Assembly (NCBI GenBank): GCA_012033095.1
Contig: JAAUPO010000035.1
Span: 1-10,526, forward strand
Direction of reading: 5' to 3'
Source of the DNA: Synechococcaceae cyanobacterium RL_1_2
Lineage (GTDB): Bacteria > Cyanobacteriota > Cyanobacteriia > Cyanobacteriales > JAAUPO01
Length of the DNA stretch: 10,526 nucleotides
A program made the translations under genes and the position numbers. The stretch's first letter is position 1. The number at the start of each line of letters is the position of its first letter. Positions 1 to 7,935 of the stretch are shown here, one piece after another. The notes beneath the pieces are model-generated. The model was given only the letters and a program-made list of their open reading frames with translations, was not told where the DNA came from and searched no databases.

Positions 1-30
1 GGACAGAATCGAAATTTTTGCGTAAGTCCT
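1..30 (+). mobile_element. Truncated copy of MITE family 1 (right end only)
   Basis: The first 30 bases match the right end (7906-7935) of the full element at 7816-7935 and finish with the terminal GCGTAAGTCC. The identity continues a few bases into the flank (GAT). The rest of this copy lies outside the window. It has no coding capacity. Confidence 0.8.
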
Positions 31-36
31 GATATA

Positions 37-127
37 GGAATCCTAAATAGCTTGTGGCAATTGAGTACATTGAAAACTAGGTCTAATAAGGATCTTCATA
101 TTATGACCTAGTTAGGACTGCGATTCC
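37..127. mobile_element. MITE family 2, uninterrupted copy
   Basis: The left part (39-85) is nearly identical to 4548-4594, and the right end TAGTTAGGACTGC (109-121) recurs at 4709-4721. The ends are imperfect inverted repeats (GAATCCTAAATAG against CTAGTTAGGACTGC). Inside, AACTAGGTC and GACCTAGTT form a long hairpin. No ORF fits. It is best read as a small non-autonomous inverted-repeat element; its exact borders are uncertain. Confidence 0.55.
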
Positions 128-152
128 TCTAATACCAAAACCGTTTTGTTTA

Positions 153-266
153 GGGTCTGTCATCATTTAAACCTGAAACTCTTCTTAGCTAAGGATTTCA
201 GTTTAAAACTATACTTTCTGAACCTGGCTCAGGATCAACGTTTTAATACTAATTGATGACCCTCCC
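153..266. mobile_element. MITE family 3, copy A (114 bp, flanked by TA)
   Basis: This 114-base block is about 93% identical by eye to 4595-4708 and has the same length. Both copies are flanked by TA on each side (here 151-152 and 267-268), the target duplication expected of IS630/Tc1-mariner type transposition. Terminal inverted repeats are visible (GGGTCTGTCATCA against TGATGACCCTCCC). An internal inverted repeat TTTAAACCTGAAA / TTTCAGTTTAAA adds a hairpin. It does not encode a protein. Confidence 0.75.
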
Positions 267-268
267 TA

Positions 269-787
269 GTATGGGCAAATAATCTTTATTTCAATTATTG
301 CTGATATTAATGGCTTCAACCTTAGAGAGGGACAAGTACGATTAAAGCTTTGTAGAATAAGACTTGTAGCGATCAATTTTTGTAAAAAATTAAAACGTAA
401 ACCAGCATAAAAATTAATTCACAAACGAAAAATCAACCTTTTTCCAGAATTTTGTAATTGATGGTCAAATCATTCTGCCCATAAATGCACTTAATTATTT
501 TGTGGCGCGAAACCCAAAAAAGGTTAATTGGTAAGGGAAGCAACCACTTTGTCCCCTTGTAAGGATCTTTGGTTAGTAATATAGTTTTTTTGGGAATAAT
601 TATGGGAAATAAATAGAGCTGAAATCAGCTTATGGCAAAAGGGAAAAACCCCATACCAAGTTCAATTGACTATAACTTAGGAGCAAAGATCAAATAAGAT
701 GCCATTTTTGTTCGTGAAGGTCGAGAAAGTTAAGTCTATGGTGATTAAACATTAGTCAAGTTATACAATCCCCATTCCTAAGTCCCG
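269..787. other. Non-coding AT-rich region downstream of the K+ channel gene
   Basis: I see no ORF with recognisable content, no tRNA and no convincing terminator here. The sequence is AT-rich and lies past the 3' end of the minus-strand channel gene, so any function would be as a 3' untranslated region or a neighbour's control region beyond the window. Confidence 0.5.
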
Positions 788-2807
788 TTAATTCAAATTT
801 TCAAGATAAGATTTCACTTGAACTTTTTGCAGTTTTTTAACTAGTTGTCTTCCTTGTTGTTCGTAAAGGGTAATAGGTAATTTGCATGGTAGGGCTTTCA
901 TTAGATTTCTGGCTTCGTGTAGGTCACATCCCCCCAACCGGGAAATAATATTAGCTCCTTCAAACACACTTTCAAAGTTAGGAGCCGATAGAATGTTTAA
1001 TTGGTACGATCGCGGATACATCGAACCCGACTCCACCCGATGGAGAGCATCGATAGTCGCCAAAACCACTAAGCGATCGCCCGCTTTTAACTCAATATAA
1101 TCCGGTGGAAATAGGCGGGGAGATTGGTTAGGACATTGATGAAGAATGGGCACAATGCCATAGCCATAGGCCACTTCCCCCAACGGAAAATCATGGAGGG
1201 TATCGATCGCCTCAATTTGATATTCCGTAACTAAATAATTTGATCATCTAGGGGAAAAAGATTGAGAATATTCTCTCCAAATGCCGCCCCCGCAAATGCA
1301 TCAGCCATTACGTCATACACCGACAATACTTGGGCAGAAGGTAATAGTTTTGATAAATTATGGGTGAGGGCCCGCTGGTAAGTACGAATCACTAAACGGG
1401 TCGCAGGGTTGGCATTTCTGGCAGTTAATGCCACTTCTAAATTTAAAATTTCATCTTCCGTACCGACAATGACACTTTTGGCTGTTTTTAAATTAACCTG
1501 ATCCAACGCTTGTTTAATTTTGCCTTGAACAATGGGCACCCCTGGTAAACGGTGAGGATCAAAATCACCATTGAGGCTTACGGCCACAAAGGATTGGCTA
1601 AAGTCCTGCAGCCAGTTCGCAATGTATTGGCCTGTGCGTCCTAAACCAATCAAAACAACGTGGTTCTCTTTGGGGATTGGGGGCATGGGCCTTTTGATTT
1701 CAAATTTAGAGGAGAGTAACGCTTCTATGAGAAGGGCATATAGCACCCCTAAAAATAAAGTCCCCATAATGGTTAAACCTAGGGCAAACAGTTGTAACCA
1801 CCAAGGAAGAATAGGGCTAGTACTAAATTGGCTAAACAGATCCCCATATCCCCCTAGTAGCAAGATTGCAGTCATGTAGAAGGCTTCTAGCCCCTGGGCT
1901 TGGGAATAAAAAACATGAAAAAGGACTGTCCCAATAATTAACAGCATTAGGGTCGTTATCCCTGCACCGAGGGCAACTTGTTTCATTTGTTGTTGAAAAC
2001 TTAATTGCCAAAATTGGGTAATCGTCCTTTGGATGGTTTGGTAGGTAATGGGAATGGACAATTTCCCCACAATTCCCCTGAAGCGTCTTTTCGATCGCCT
2101 CTCGGTGGGATAGCGATCGTGGTTATGCTCAGCAATTTCAATATAGGTAAGATGATCCCCTGCACGGATGGGGGTATCGGGTAACCAATTACTGAGAATG
2201 GTATCGGCTAGATGATCTTGATAATGATAGTTAATAACTTTGCGATAATGGTTTTCCACATCTTCGATCGAGTGATTTTTGGCCCAAGGATGCCAGGGGT
2301 GATGGAGGTGGTAATTACCCTTAGCCATTCCTCCTCTAGTTTAAAAAAAGCTAATACTTCGGTATCTAACGCCGCCAAAGCAAAGGAAGCAGCGGTGAGT
2401 TTACTGGGGTCGAAAGCAATAAAATTACCCAACTGCTCGCTCAGTAATTGATTAAGATTGGCCTTGGTTGATCGCACCACAATACGGGTAGTGGGGTTAA
2501 GTTTACGGATCGCAAGGGCTGCTTCGGTGTTAACCCGTTCATCGCTGGTCACAATTAAGGCCGCTCGACAACGATGAATTTTGGCCATTTTCAAGACACG
2601 ATCTTCGCAGCCATTTCCTACTACTAAATCTTCTAGATAACTTTCCACGGTTGGGATTTCCCAATTACGGGATAAACCAATCTCGATCGCGACTACTTTG
2701 ACCTGAAATTGGTTTAAGGCGATAACACAATGTTGACCTAAACTACCTAAACCTATTACTAGGAATAGATCTTGGGCTAAATATTGAGATTGACCGATAG
2801 CATCCAT
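788..2807 (-). CDS. K+ channel family protein with two RCK/TrkA NAD-binding modules (two frameshifts)
   Basis: The gene reads in three frames that join into one protein of about 673 residues if one base is added in each of two homopolymer runs: G4 at 2296-2299 and A3 at 1233-1235 (plus-strand numbering). Order in the joined protein: a first RCK_N/Rossmann domain (GLGSLG at 19-24), its RCK_C half ending near IRAGDHLTYI (about 214-223), a membrane helix (about 280-301), a pore loop with the filter GGYGD (about 319-323), a second helix (about 336-363), a second Rossmann domain (GLGRTG about 388-393) and a second RCK_C with LKAGDRLVVL near the C-terminus. It is a plasma- or thylakoid-membrane K+ channel or NAD-gated regulator by family. 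Canonical TVGYGD is replaced by LGGYGD, so ion selectivity is not assured. The start ATG at 2807 has no clear Shine-Dalgarno. The gene stands alone. The frameshifts are probably sequencing errors, though real inactivation cannot be excluded. Confidence 0.85.
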
Positions 2808-3170
2808 TGGGTAGCAATTTCAATGCATGAAAGTGATTATAAAGTGATTAGTCAGGGAAAAAATGATGGGATTGATTGGCCAAGGAGCAACCATCTGTAG
2901 GTCACTCATCTAACCCTATCTCTTAATAAGTTGTGGGGTCATTAAAATTTAAGAACTTAAGATAGGGCCATGATCGCGATCGCCATTGTATTTAGGTTTT
3001 TTCAAAAGGTTAATTAGGTTGCTCGGATATTTGCGGGAAAAGATGGTTTGTTATCGCGATCGTCAGAAAAGTTAAGACTGCTCGCAGCGAAAAAGCCTAT
3101 TTTGCGGGGAGCGATGATCATCGCCCGACAATAATCATTGTGGCAATGGTTCTAACGGAAAATATATTTT
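2808..3170. other. Intergenic region upstream of the K+ channel gene
   Basis: This stretch should carry the channel gene's promoter on the minus strand, but no convincing -35/-10 pair stands out. It holds HIP1-type sites near 2976 and 3056 and a perfect 14-base palindrome GCGATGATCATCGC at 3111-3124. A short stop-to-stop reading of about 36 codons (about 3018-3130, plus) lacks a good start and resembles no family I know. No remnant of tsf is recognisable. Confidence 0.4.
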
Positions 3171-3291
3171 AGGAGTTAGGCAAAAAGTTGGATTCTGTCC
3201 TGGGAACCATGATGTTTGGGGATATTTGGGGACAATCGTTCAAGTAAGTCCCCCCAATTTAGGGAATTTAGGGGGCTTGTGGGTAAGTCCC
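3171..3291 (-). mobile_element. MITE family 1, diverged copy in inverted orientation
   Basis: Read on the plus strand, this 121-base block aligns end to end with the reverse complement of 7816-7935, with scattered substitutions and about one indel. Shared blocks include GATTCTGTCC, CATGATGTTTGGGGA, GGGGACAATC and ATTTAGGGGGCTTG. The termini are decayed (AGGAGTTAGGC and GGTAAGTCCC against AGGACTTACGC), so this is an older insertion. The internal hairpin AAGTCCCCC / GGGGGCTT is kept. There is no ORF. Confidence 0.85.
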
Positions 3292-3368
3292 ATCTTTAAT
3301 GGATTTAGTGAATATAGAGAATTGGATAATTAGAGAAGATAAATTTCAAAGTTTAGATTTTAAAATAC

Positions 3369-3400
3369 AAAAAAAAGACTCTCCTTAGAGGAAAGTCTTC
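3369..3400 (-). terminator. Rho-independent terminator of rpsB
   Basis: On the minus strand a hairpin with arms AAGACT and AGTCTT, extended inside by CCT/AGG around a short loop, is followed at once by a run of eight T. It lies about 145 bases past the rpsB stop and on the correct strand. It implies that the rpsB transcript ends here rather than continuing to another gene. Confidence 0.85.
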
Positions 3401-3543
3401 ATAATGCTTAGTATTTTTAAGTTAGGGAGCTCAGGACAATAGCCTGAAGCTATAGTATGTCAGTGAATTAGAGGGACATTGATGCTTAGTCTCAAGACTT
3501 AGTTTCAAGAAAAAGTTACTAAGGCAAAAGCCATTTAGGGCTT

Positions 3544-4340
3544 TTAGTCTTCATCACCGCCTTCTTCTTCTTCCTCGTCGTCGTCCTCATCAGAGTAATC
3601 ACCATCGATACTCTCGGAGAAATCTTCATAGCCTTCTCCTCCTTGGCCGGCAACGTAACCGTGGCGGCCTTCATGGATTGCATCGGCTAGTTTGGCAATG
3701 ATGAGTTTGATCGATCTGATCGCGTCATCGTTAGCAGGGATAGGCACATCTACCGCTAGGGGATCACAATTGGTATCAAGCAAAGAAACAATGGGAATAT
3801 CTAGCTTTTGGCATTCTGCGATCGCGTTATGTTCCCGTTTTTGATCGACGATAATGACGATATCAGGAATCTTACGCATGGTTTTAATACCACCAAGGTA
3901 TTTACGTAATTTGCTTAATTCCCGACGTAGCATGGAGCCTTCTTTTTTAGGACGGCGATCGATGTTGCCACTTTCTTCTAAATATTCCAGTTCTTTGAGG
4001 CGATCGACCCGGGTTTTAATCGTTTCCCAGTTAGTTCAGCATTCCCCCTAACCAGCGTTGGTTAATGTAATAAGCATTACAACGGGAAGCTTCTTGAGCG
4101 ATAATACCCGCAGCTTGACGTTTGGTGCCCACAAACAAAAACTTTTTTGCCAGAAGCCGCTGCATCTTTAATGTAAGTGTAAGCCGACTCCATTAACTGG
4201 GCAGTCTGTACAAGGTCAATGATATGGATACCGTTACGGGCGGTGTAAATGTAACGATCCATCCGGGGGTTCCAACGGCGGGTTTGGTGGCCAAAGTGAA
4301 CACCGGACTCTAGTAAATCCGATAGAGATACAACGGGCAT
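3544..4340 (-). CDS. rpsB: 30S ribosomal protein S2 (two single-base frameshifts)
   Basis: S2 is an essential protein of the small ribosomal subunit and is needed for S1 binding. Two extra bases break the frame: one in A5 at 4137-4141 and one in TT at 4035-4036 (plus strand). Removing both gives 264 residues, the usual size, without gaps: [13 protein letters not shown] at 13-25, [15 protein letters not shown] at 64-78, [12 protein letters not shown] at 93-104 and the second S2 signature [15 protein letters not shown] from 158, followed by DTNCDP. The start ATG at 4340 is chosen because it begins [13 protein letters not shown], where S2 proteins start, and AAGGAG lies 9 bases upstream; the longer reading to 4403 is leader. 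The last 25 residues or so are strongly acidic. tsf, the usual downstream partner, is absent, and the gene has its own terminator. The indels are almost certainly sequence errors, because S2 cannot be lost. Confidence 0.95.
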
Positions 4341-4356
4341 ATTAAATTTAACTCCT
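4332..4356 (-). promoter_or_regulatory. Shine-Dalgarno site fixing the rpsB start
   Basis: On the minus strand AAGGAG precedes ATG by 9 bases (AAGGAGTTAAATTTAATATG). This supports the start at 4340 over the upstream ATG at 4403, which would add 21 residues not typical of S2. Confidence 0.75.
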
Positions 4357-4374
4357 TGATTCGGGTTAAGCCTC

Positions 4375-4419
4375 CACTTAGGGGAATTTTTGTGCAAAAA
4401 CACCCGAAATTCCTAAGTG
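4375..4419 (-). promoter_or_regulatory. Hairpin in the rpsB leader
   Basis: In the minus-strand leader, 35 bases before the rpsB ATG, CACTTAGG pairs perfectly with CCTAAGTG. The stem continues with AATTT/AAATT after a two-base bulge and closes on a loop of about 17 bases. Ribosomal protein mRNAs often carry leader hairpins that bind the free protein and repress translation, and E. coli S2 represses its own mRNA. The function here is inferred from position and structure only. It has no U-run, so it is not an obvious attenuator. Confidence 0.5.
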
Positions 4420-4448
4420 TGTGGTTTTAAATTTGTTAACAGCCTTCA

Positions 4449-4479
4449 ATGCTATCACAGGAAATTAAGGTTATATCAA
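4449..4479 (-). promoter_or_regulatory. Possible rpsB promoter
   Basis: On the minus strand TTGATA (4474-4479) and TAGCAT (4449-4454) resemble -35 and -10 boxes with a long 19-base spacer; TG just before the second box fits an extended -10. Transcription from here would include the leader hairpin. The match is weak. Confidence 0.3.
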
Positions 4480-4544
4480 TCTTTTTTTGTTTTGTTGAAA
4501 AATGGATCAAGGCTCATTCCTCAACCACAACTGTATGCCCATAT

Positions 4545-4722
4545 AGCAATCCTAAATAGCTTATGGCAATTGAGTACATTGAAAGCCAAGTCTAGGATCT
4601 GTCATCGTTTAAACTTGAAACTCTTCTTGGCTAAGGATTTCAGTTTAAAACTATACTTTCTGAACCTGGCTCAGGATCAACGTTTTAATGCTAATTGATA
4701 ACACTCCTTAGTTAGGACTGCT
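4545..4722. mobile_element. MITE family 2 copy interrupted by a family 3 element
   Basis: The outer ends are inverted repeats: AGCAATCCTAAATAG on the left and TTAGTTAGGACTGCT on the right (one mismatch in the first ten bases). Its left 47 bases match 39-85 and its right end matches 109-121. A complete family 3 element sits inside at 4595-4708. The right end lies four bases from the cobD stop codon, so the element occupies the entire cobD-rpsB boundary and may serve as the cobD 3' end. Confidence 0.65.
4595..4708. mobile_element. MITE family 3, copy B (114 bp, nested, flanked by TA)
   Basis: It is the same length as copy A at 153-266 and differs at about eight positions. TA dinucleotides at 4593-4594 and 4709-4710 flank it, as for copy A. 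Ends are GGATCTGTCATC and GATAACACTCC, slightly more decayed than in copy A. Confidence 0.75.
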
Positions 4723-4726
4723 CTAT

Positions 4727-5698
4727 TTATCCCCAGGGAACGATCGCAGACCCTATTACTAACCAAATTCCACCGCAGAGTAAGGTTAACCGATGGGCTT
4801 GGATGATGGTTTGGGGTTCAATGGGATGAAGATTTTCCCCTAATCGGGGTTTAACGATCGCAGCACCTTGGTAATAATTAATACCCCCTAATTGAACCCC
4901 CAAGATGGCCGCATAAATAGCTTCACTCCACCCCGAATTAGGGCTAGGATCCTGGGGGGCATCTCGGCGACAGATCCTCCACACTGATCGGGGTTCGCGG
5001 GAAATTAAACCCAGGGTCATCACGGTTAATCGACAAGGTAACCATGTTAAACCATCTTCAATTTTGGCACTAGCCCAACCGATATGGGTATAGGGTTCCC
5101 GGAGATAACCCACCATAGAATCCAGGGTGCTAGCAGCTTTATAACTCAAGGGCAACGCCGCAACCCAAAACAGTTGATCGGTGATGGTGCTCAGAAATGC
5201 CCCCACGATCGCGTAAAACAGAGGAGCTAACACTCCATCCACCGCATTTTCTGCCACCGTTTCCATCACGGCCCGTAAAATCTCTGGGCGATCGAGGTTA
5301 GCGGTATCCCGACCGACAAAATAACTTAACCTGGTGCGAGCTAAAGTTAAATCTGAAGCATCTAACGCTTGTAAGACAGTGTGGCTAGCATCCGCTAAGC
5401 TTTTACCGGCTAGGGTACTGGTTGTCAGAATCAGGATCATTGCCCAGGCCACCATGGCATGAAGTTGTTGGGCGATCGCGATAATGCCCCAAACAGTTAA
5501 GGTTGTACCACCAATCAAACCAACGGCAAGGCATAAACCTCCTATTTTTCTTACGGTAGGATGATTAGACTTAAGCATTAGATCCTTGAACGCCGTAATG
5601 AACCAGCCCATGACCTGTACCGGGTGTAACCAAGTTTGGGGGTCTCCAATCCAACGATCCAGACCAAAACTTAAACTCACCAGAACCATGCTTACCAT
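4727..5698 (-). CDS. cobD: Adenosylcobinamide-phosphate synthase (CobD/CbiB)
   Basis: This membrane enzyme attaches the aminopropanol (phosphate) arm to adenosylcobyric acid during late cobalamin or pseudocobalamin synthesis. The 323-residue length is normal. Family motifs are in order: DRWIGDPQTWLHPVQ (14-28), the membrane helices around 55-98, VGRDT (128-132), METVAENAVDGVLAPLFY (145-162), KAASTLDSMVGYL (187-199) and a hydrophobic C-terminal helix (304-321). The frame is intact. The ATG at 5698 is taken as the start; a second ATG three codons later is equally possible and neither has a strong Shine-Dalgarno. No other cobalamin gene is adjacent, which is common in cyanobacteria where these genes are scattered. 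I looked for a cobalamin riboswitch upstream and could not support one. Confidence 0.95.
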   Translation of the reverse strand: MVSMVLVSLSFGLDRWIGDPQTWLHPVQVMGWFITAFKDLMLKSNHPTVRKIGGLCLAVGLIGGTTLTVWGIIAIAQQLHAMVAWAMILILTTSTLAGKSLADASHTVLQALDASDLTLARTRLSYFVGRDTANLDRPEILRAVMETVAENAVDGVLAPLFYAIVGAFLSTITDQLFWVAALPLSYKAASTLDSMVGYLREPYTHIGWASAKIEDGLTWLPCRLTVMTLGLISREPRSVWRICRRDAPQDPSPNSGWSEAIYAAILGVQLGGINYYQGAAIVKPRLGENLHPIEPQTIIQAHRLTLLCGGIWLVIGSAIVPWG

Positions 5699-6104
5699 CG
5701 GATCAATATTTCTTTTGTCCTAGCATCAAAACCACTAGGCTTACTTAGCCCAAGCAATTTAGCATGAAAATCACAGTTTCTATCATCCTAAAAATTGAAC
5801 TTAGGAGACTTCCCACAAGACTGAGGCTGATGCCCTAGGGTTCTGATGATCCATCACTATCCAGGTAGTGCTAAAGCTGTAAGGATATTTAGACCCAAGA
5901 TAATTGATTATCAAGGGGTTTAATCTTCCTGATCCTTACTTGTATAGGACTACCATAATTTTATGGGCACCTACTAATTATGCTTTTTGGTGATTTTCTG
6001 AGCCTGAAACAACGAGGATACGTTGACAATTCGGGAGGATGTTGTATTTTTCGAGGTTCCCTTATATCTGTATTTGCAATAATTTGGTGTAACTCCCCAT
6101 AGGT
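5699..6104. other. Intergenic region between acyltransferase and cobD
   Basis: No ORF or RNA gene is recognised. A palindrome CCATAATTTTATGG lies at 5953-5966, flanked by TAGG and CCTA. TTGACA at 6023-6028 with TATTTT 16 bases later resembles a plus-strand promoter, but no plus-strand gene follows, so it is probably chance. The cobD promoter should lie here on the minus strand but is not obvious. Confidence 0.4.
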
Positions 6105-7469
6105 TTACATAATCAAACTTTCTAAGCGGGATTGTAATTCTAAGGTGAGGTCAGTAACAGCTTTTTTGGCACAACGACGATCTTGTTTATATCCAGGATA
6201 ACGATCGCTAGCGGCAATAGGTTGTCCGATGGTAATCATGGCGTTACGTTTCCCTAAGCTAGGGGCTGGTTTAGATTTTTCCCCCTTAATCCGGGCGATC
6301 CCTTCATGAATGATCAGTAACGTGTCAGCAAAGCGATCGGCACTGGGTTGTTCCTTCACATACTGGCCAGAGACCGCCACAAAATTTTTCCACCACCCGC
6401 ATATGCACAACCTTAGCTGGGCTTCCGTGGCAACCAAATTAGCTAAGCTCACCTCTACCGGAGCTAAATTCTCCACCTCCCTGAACTCCTGGCGATAAAT
6501 GCGATCCCAACCAATCTGTTCTAAACGACGACAGCGATCGATCGTCGTACCTTTGGCCGCCACCTTAAAATAATCCTCCGCCACCTGTAAACACACATCT
6601 AACAAATTTTGTAACCGAGCAGAAAAGATTTCATTATTCATCTGCTCTGGGTTTGGAAGCGGCGGAAATTGATGGCTATAGGCCTGGGTATAGAATTTTT
6701 CCATGAGCATTAACATCCCTTTCCCTAAGCCATATAGCCGTTCATACCGAGATTGATTAACCTTCGTGTCAATATCAATATTTAGTTCCTGTTCCAACTC
6801 TGATAACAACAAATCAATCCCAGCCCAAGGTTCATGGTCGTAGCAATATTGAATGCCCACTGGCAAAATTACCACCTGTTCTGTTCGACCTTGGGTTTCG
6901 AGATCTTGGGCACACCAAAAGGAGAGTTGGGCCATGCCAGGTTCTAGGGGGCTAACAATTTGATTATGGCCATTGGTGCCCCCTTCGGGGGATGCCATCA
7001 GGGGGAATTGGCCATCGACAAACAGGCGGCGGGCGGATTTTAAACCTAAACTATCGAATCGTCCCCGTTGAATCGGAGTGCCCCCCAGTCTAGGAAATAG
7101 CCATTCTACCGTTTTCCCAGCCCATAGGGGAATGCCGCGATCGTAGATGAAATGGGAATGGATGGGGGAGTTCAATGAAATTCCCATCTGATTAGCCTGG
7201 TGGGGTAACAAACGACGGAACAGCTCCATCATGACCAAGGGGTCTGCCACGCTAGGGTGACGAAAGGCGATCAATAATCGAATTTGTTTTGCCTGAAACT
7301 GTTGCCACAGCTTGACTAAAGTCTCCAATTCCCGACCTTCGATCGCGTTAATATTGGTTTTAAGATTAATGACTGCGGGCAAAATAGTTTGGGCCCCTTT
7401 GAGAACCCACGGATTAAATTTGGGCGGAATAAATTCTAGGGGCGGTTGGGCAGGACTAAAACTTTGCAT
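6105..7469 (-). CDS. PlsC-like 1-acylglycerol-3-phosphate acyltransferase family protein
   Basis: The 454-residue protein carries the LPLAT/PlsC acyltransferase core: HPSVAD (71-76) is the HX4D catalytic motif, GGTPIQRGRFDS (129-140) fits motif II and SPEGGTNG (160-167) takes the place of the canonical FPEGTRS. Proteins of this family move an acyl chain from acyl-ACP or acyl-CoA onto a lysophospholipid or related acceptor at the membrane. It is about 200 residues longer than a minimal PlsC; residues from about 230 to the end form a largely helical, soluble-looking extension. I see no clear membrane helix, so it may be peripheral. The acceptor is unknown, and the PEGG variant leaves open a substrate other than lysophosphatidic acid. 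The reading frame is intact, with ATG at 7469 and no evident Shine-Dalgarno. It is transcribed alone. Confidence 0.8.
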   Translation of the reverse strand: MQSFSPAQPPLEFIPPKFNPWVLKGAQTILPAVINLKTNINAIEGRELETLVKLWQQFQAKQIRLLIAFRHPSVADPLVMMELFRRLLPHQANQMGISLNSPIHSHFIYDRGIPLWAGKTVEWLFPRLGGTPIQRGRFDSLGLKSARRLFVDGQFPLMASPEGGTNGHNQIVSPLEPGMAQLSFWCAQDLETQGRTEQVVILPVGIQYCYDHEPWAGIDLLLSELEQELNIDIDTKVNQSRYERLYGLGKGMLMLMEKFYTQAYSHQFPPLPNPEQMNNEIFSARLQNLLDVCLQVAEDYFKVAAKGTTIDRCRRLEQIGWDRIYRQEFREVENLAPVEVSLANLVATEAQLRLCICGWWKNFVAVSGQYVKEQPSADRFADTLLIIHEGIARIKGEKSKPAPSLGKRNAMITIGQPIAASDRYPGYKQDRRCAKKAVTDLTLELQSRLESLIM

Positions 7470-7815
7470 GGTAAAGGAAGAAGAGTTTAGCTCTTCAGAG
7501 AGGAATAATTACTAAGGCATTGAACCTCGGTGGTATAGGTAAATTGTGGCTAGGAAACCCCCCGAAATTATCGAAATTGTTACACTTTCTTTGGGTATTC
7601 TCAACAATCTCGGTTTTGAGTTAAGGGCGATCGCTCCCATGAATCATCGAAAAAGCTGATGGGGTGATGACTTTACCCCAATCTAATTAATAGTCTTAAT
7701 AACTATTGCCTTGTCCACCACCGACAATTAGTTGTGCCTATCTCCCTATTGCCCTTAGCACCATGGACTATTCCCTAGGTGTCTATGATTCTCATTGTGG
7801 GGCGATGGAATTTTT
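7470..7815. other. Divergent intergenic region, acyltransferase side
   Basis: It contains a HIP1 site near 7627 and a short hairpin GGGGT/ACCCC near 7660-7679 without a T-run. No gene or RNA is recognised. The acyltransferase promoter should lie here on the minus strand. Confidence 0.4.
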
Positions 7816-7935
7816 AGGACTTACGCGCAAGCCCCCTAAATCTCCCAAATGTGGGGGACTTGCTTGAAAGATTGTCCCCAACGTCCCCAAACATCATGAT
7901 TCCCCGGACAGAATCGAAATTTTTGCGTAAGTCCT
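7816..7935 (+). mobile_element. MITE family 1, intact copy (120 bp)
   Basis: The ends are perfect 11-base inverted repeats, AGGACTTACGC and GCGTAAGTCCT. There is no ORF. Inside, GCAAGCCCCC and GGGGGACTTGC (7827-7863) make a strong hairpin. ATTTTT occurs next to both ends (with one base of offset), a possible target duplication. Its right end is identical to bases 1-30 and the whole element matches 3171-3291 in reverse complement, so at least three copies lie within 8 kb. Confidence 0.85.

Noticed and set aside
2312..2328. Separate gene starting at ATG 2328 behind an AGAGGAGG ribosome site
   Set aside because: The purine stretch is simply the Leu-Glu-Glu-Glu codons of the upstream frame and lies too close to the ATG. 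Adding one base in the nearby G-run joins both parts into one channel protein.
3111..3124. Perfect palindrome GCGATGATCATCGC as an operator
   Set aside because: It is related in composition to the abundant HIP1-type sites, is far from any start codon, and has no second copy, so no regulator can be argued.
4417..4698. 93-residue plus-strand ORF
   Set aside because: It lies mostly in the repeat element at 4545-4722 and the rpsB leader, has no recognisable motif, and part of it recurs in the repeat at 37-266.
5700..6000. Cobalamin riboswitch upstream of cobD
   Set aside because: GGGAAG-like and AGGAGAC-like fragments occur near 5800-5815, but the conserved B12 box and the other core blocks are not present in the right order on the minus strand.
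6023..6050. Plus-strand promoter TTGACA - 16 - TATTTT
   Set aside because: No plus-strand gene follows and it points into the 3' end of the acyltransferase gene; an antisense transcript cannot be supported from sequence alone.
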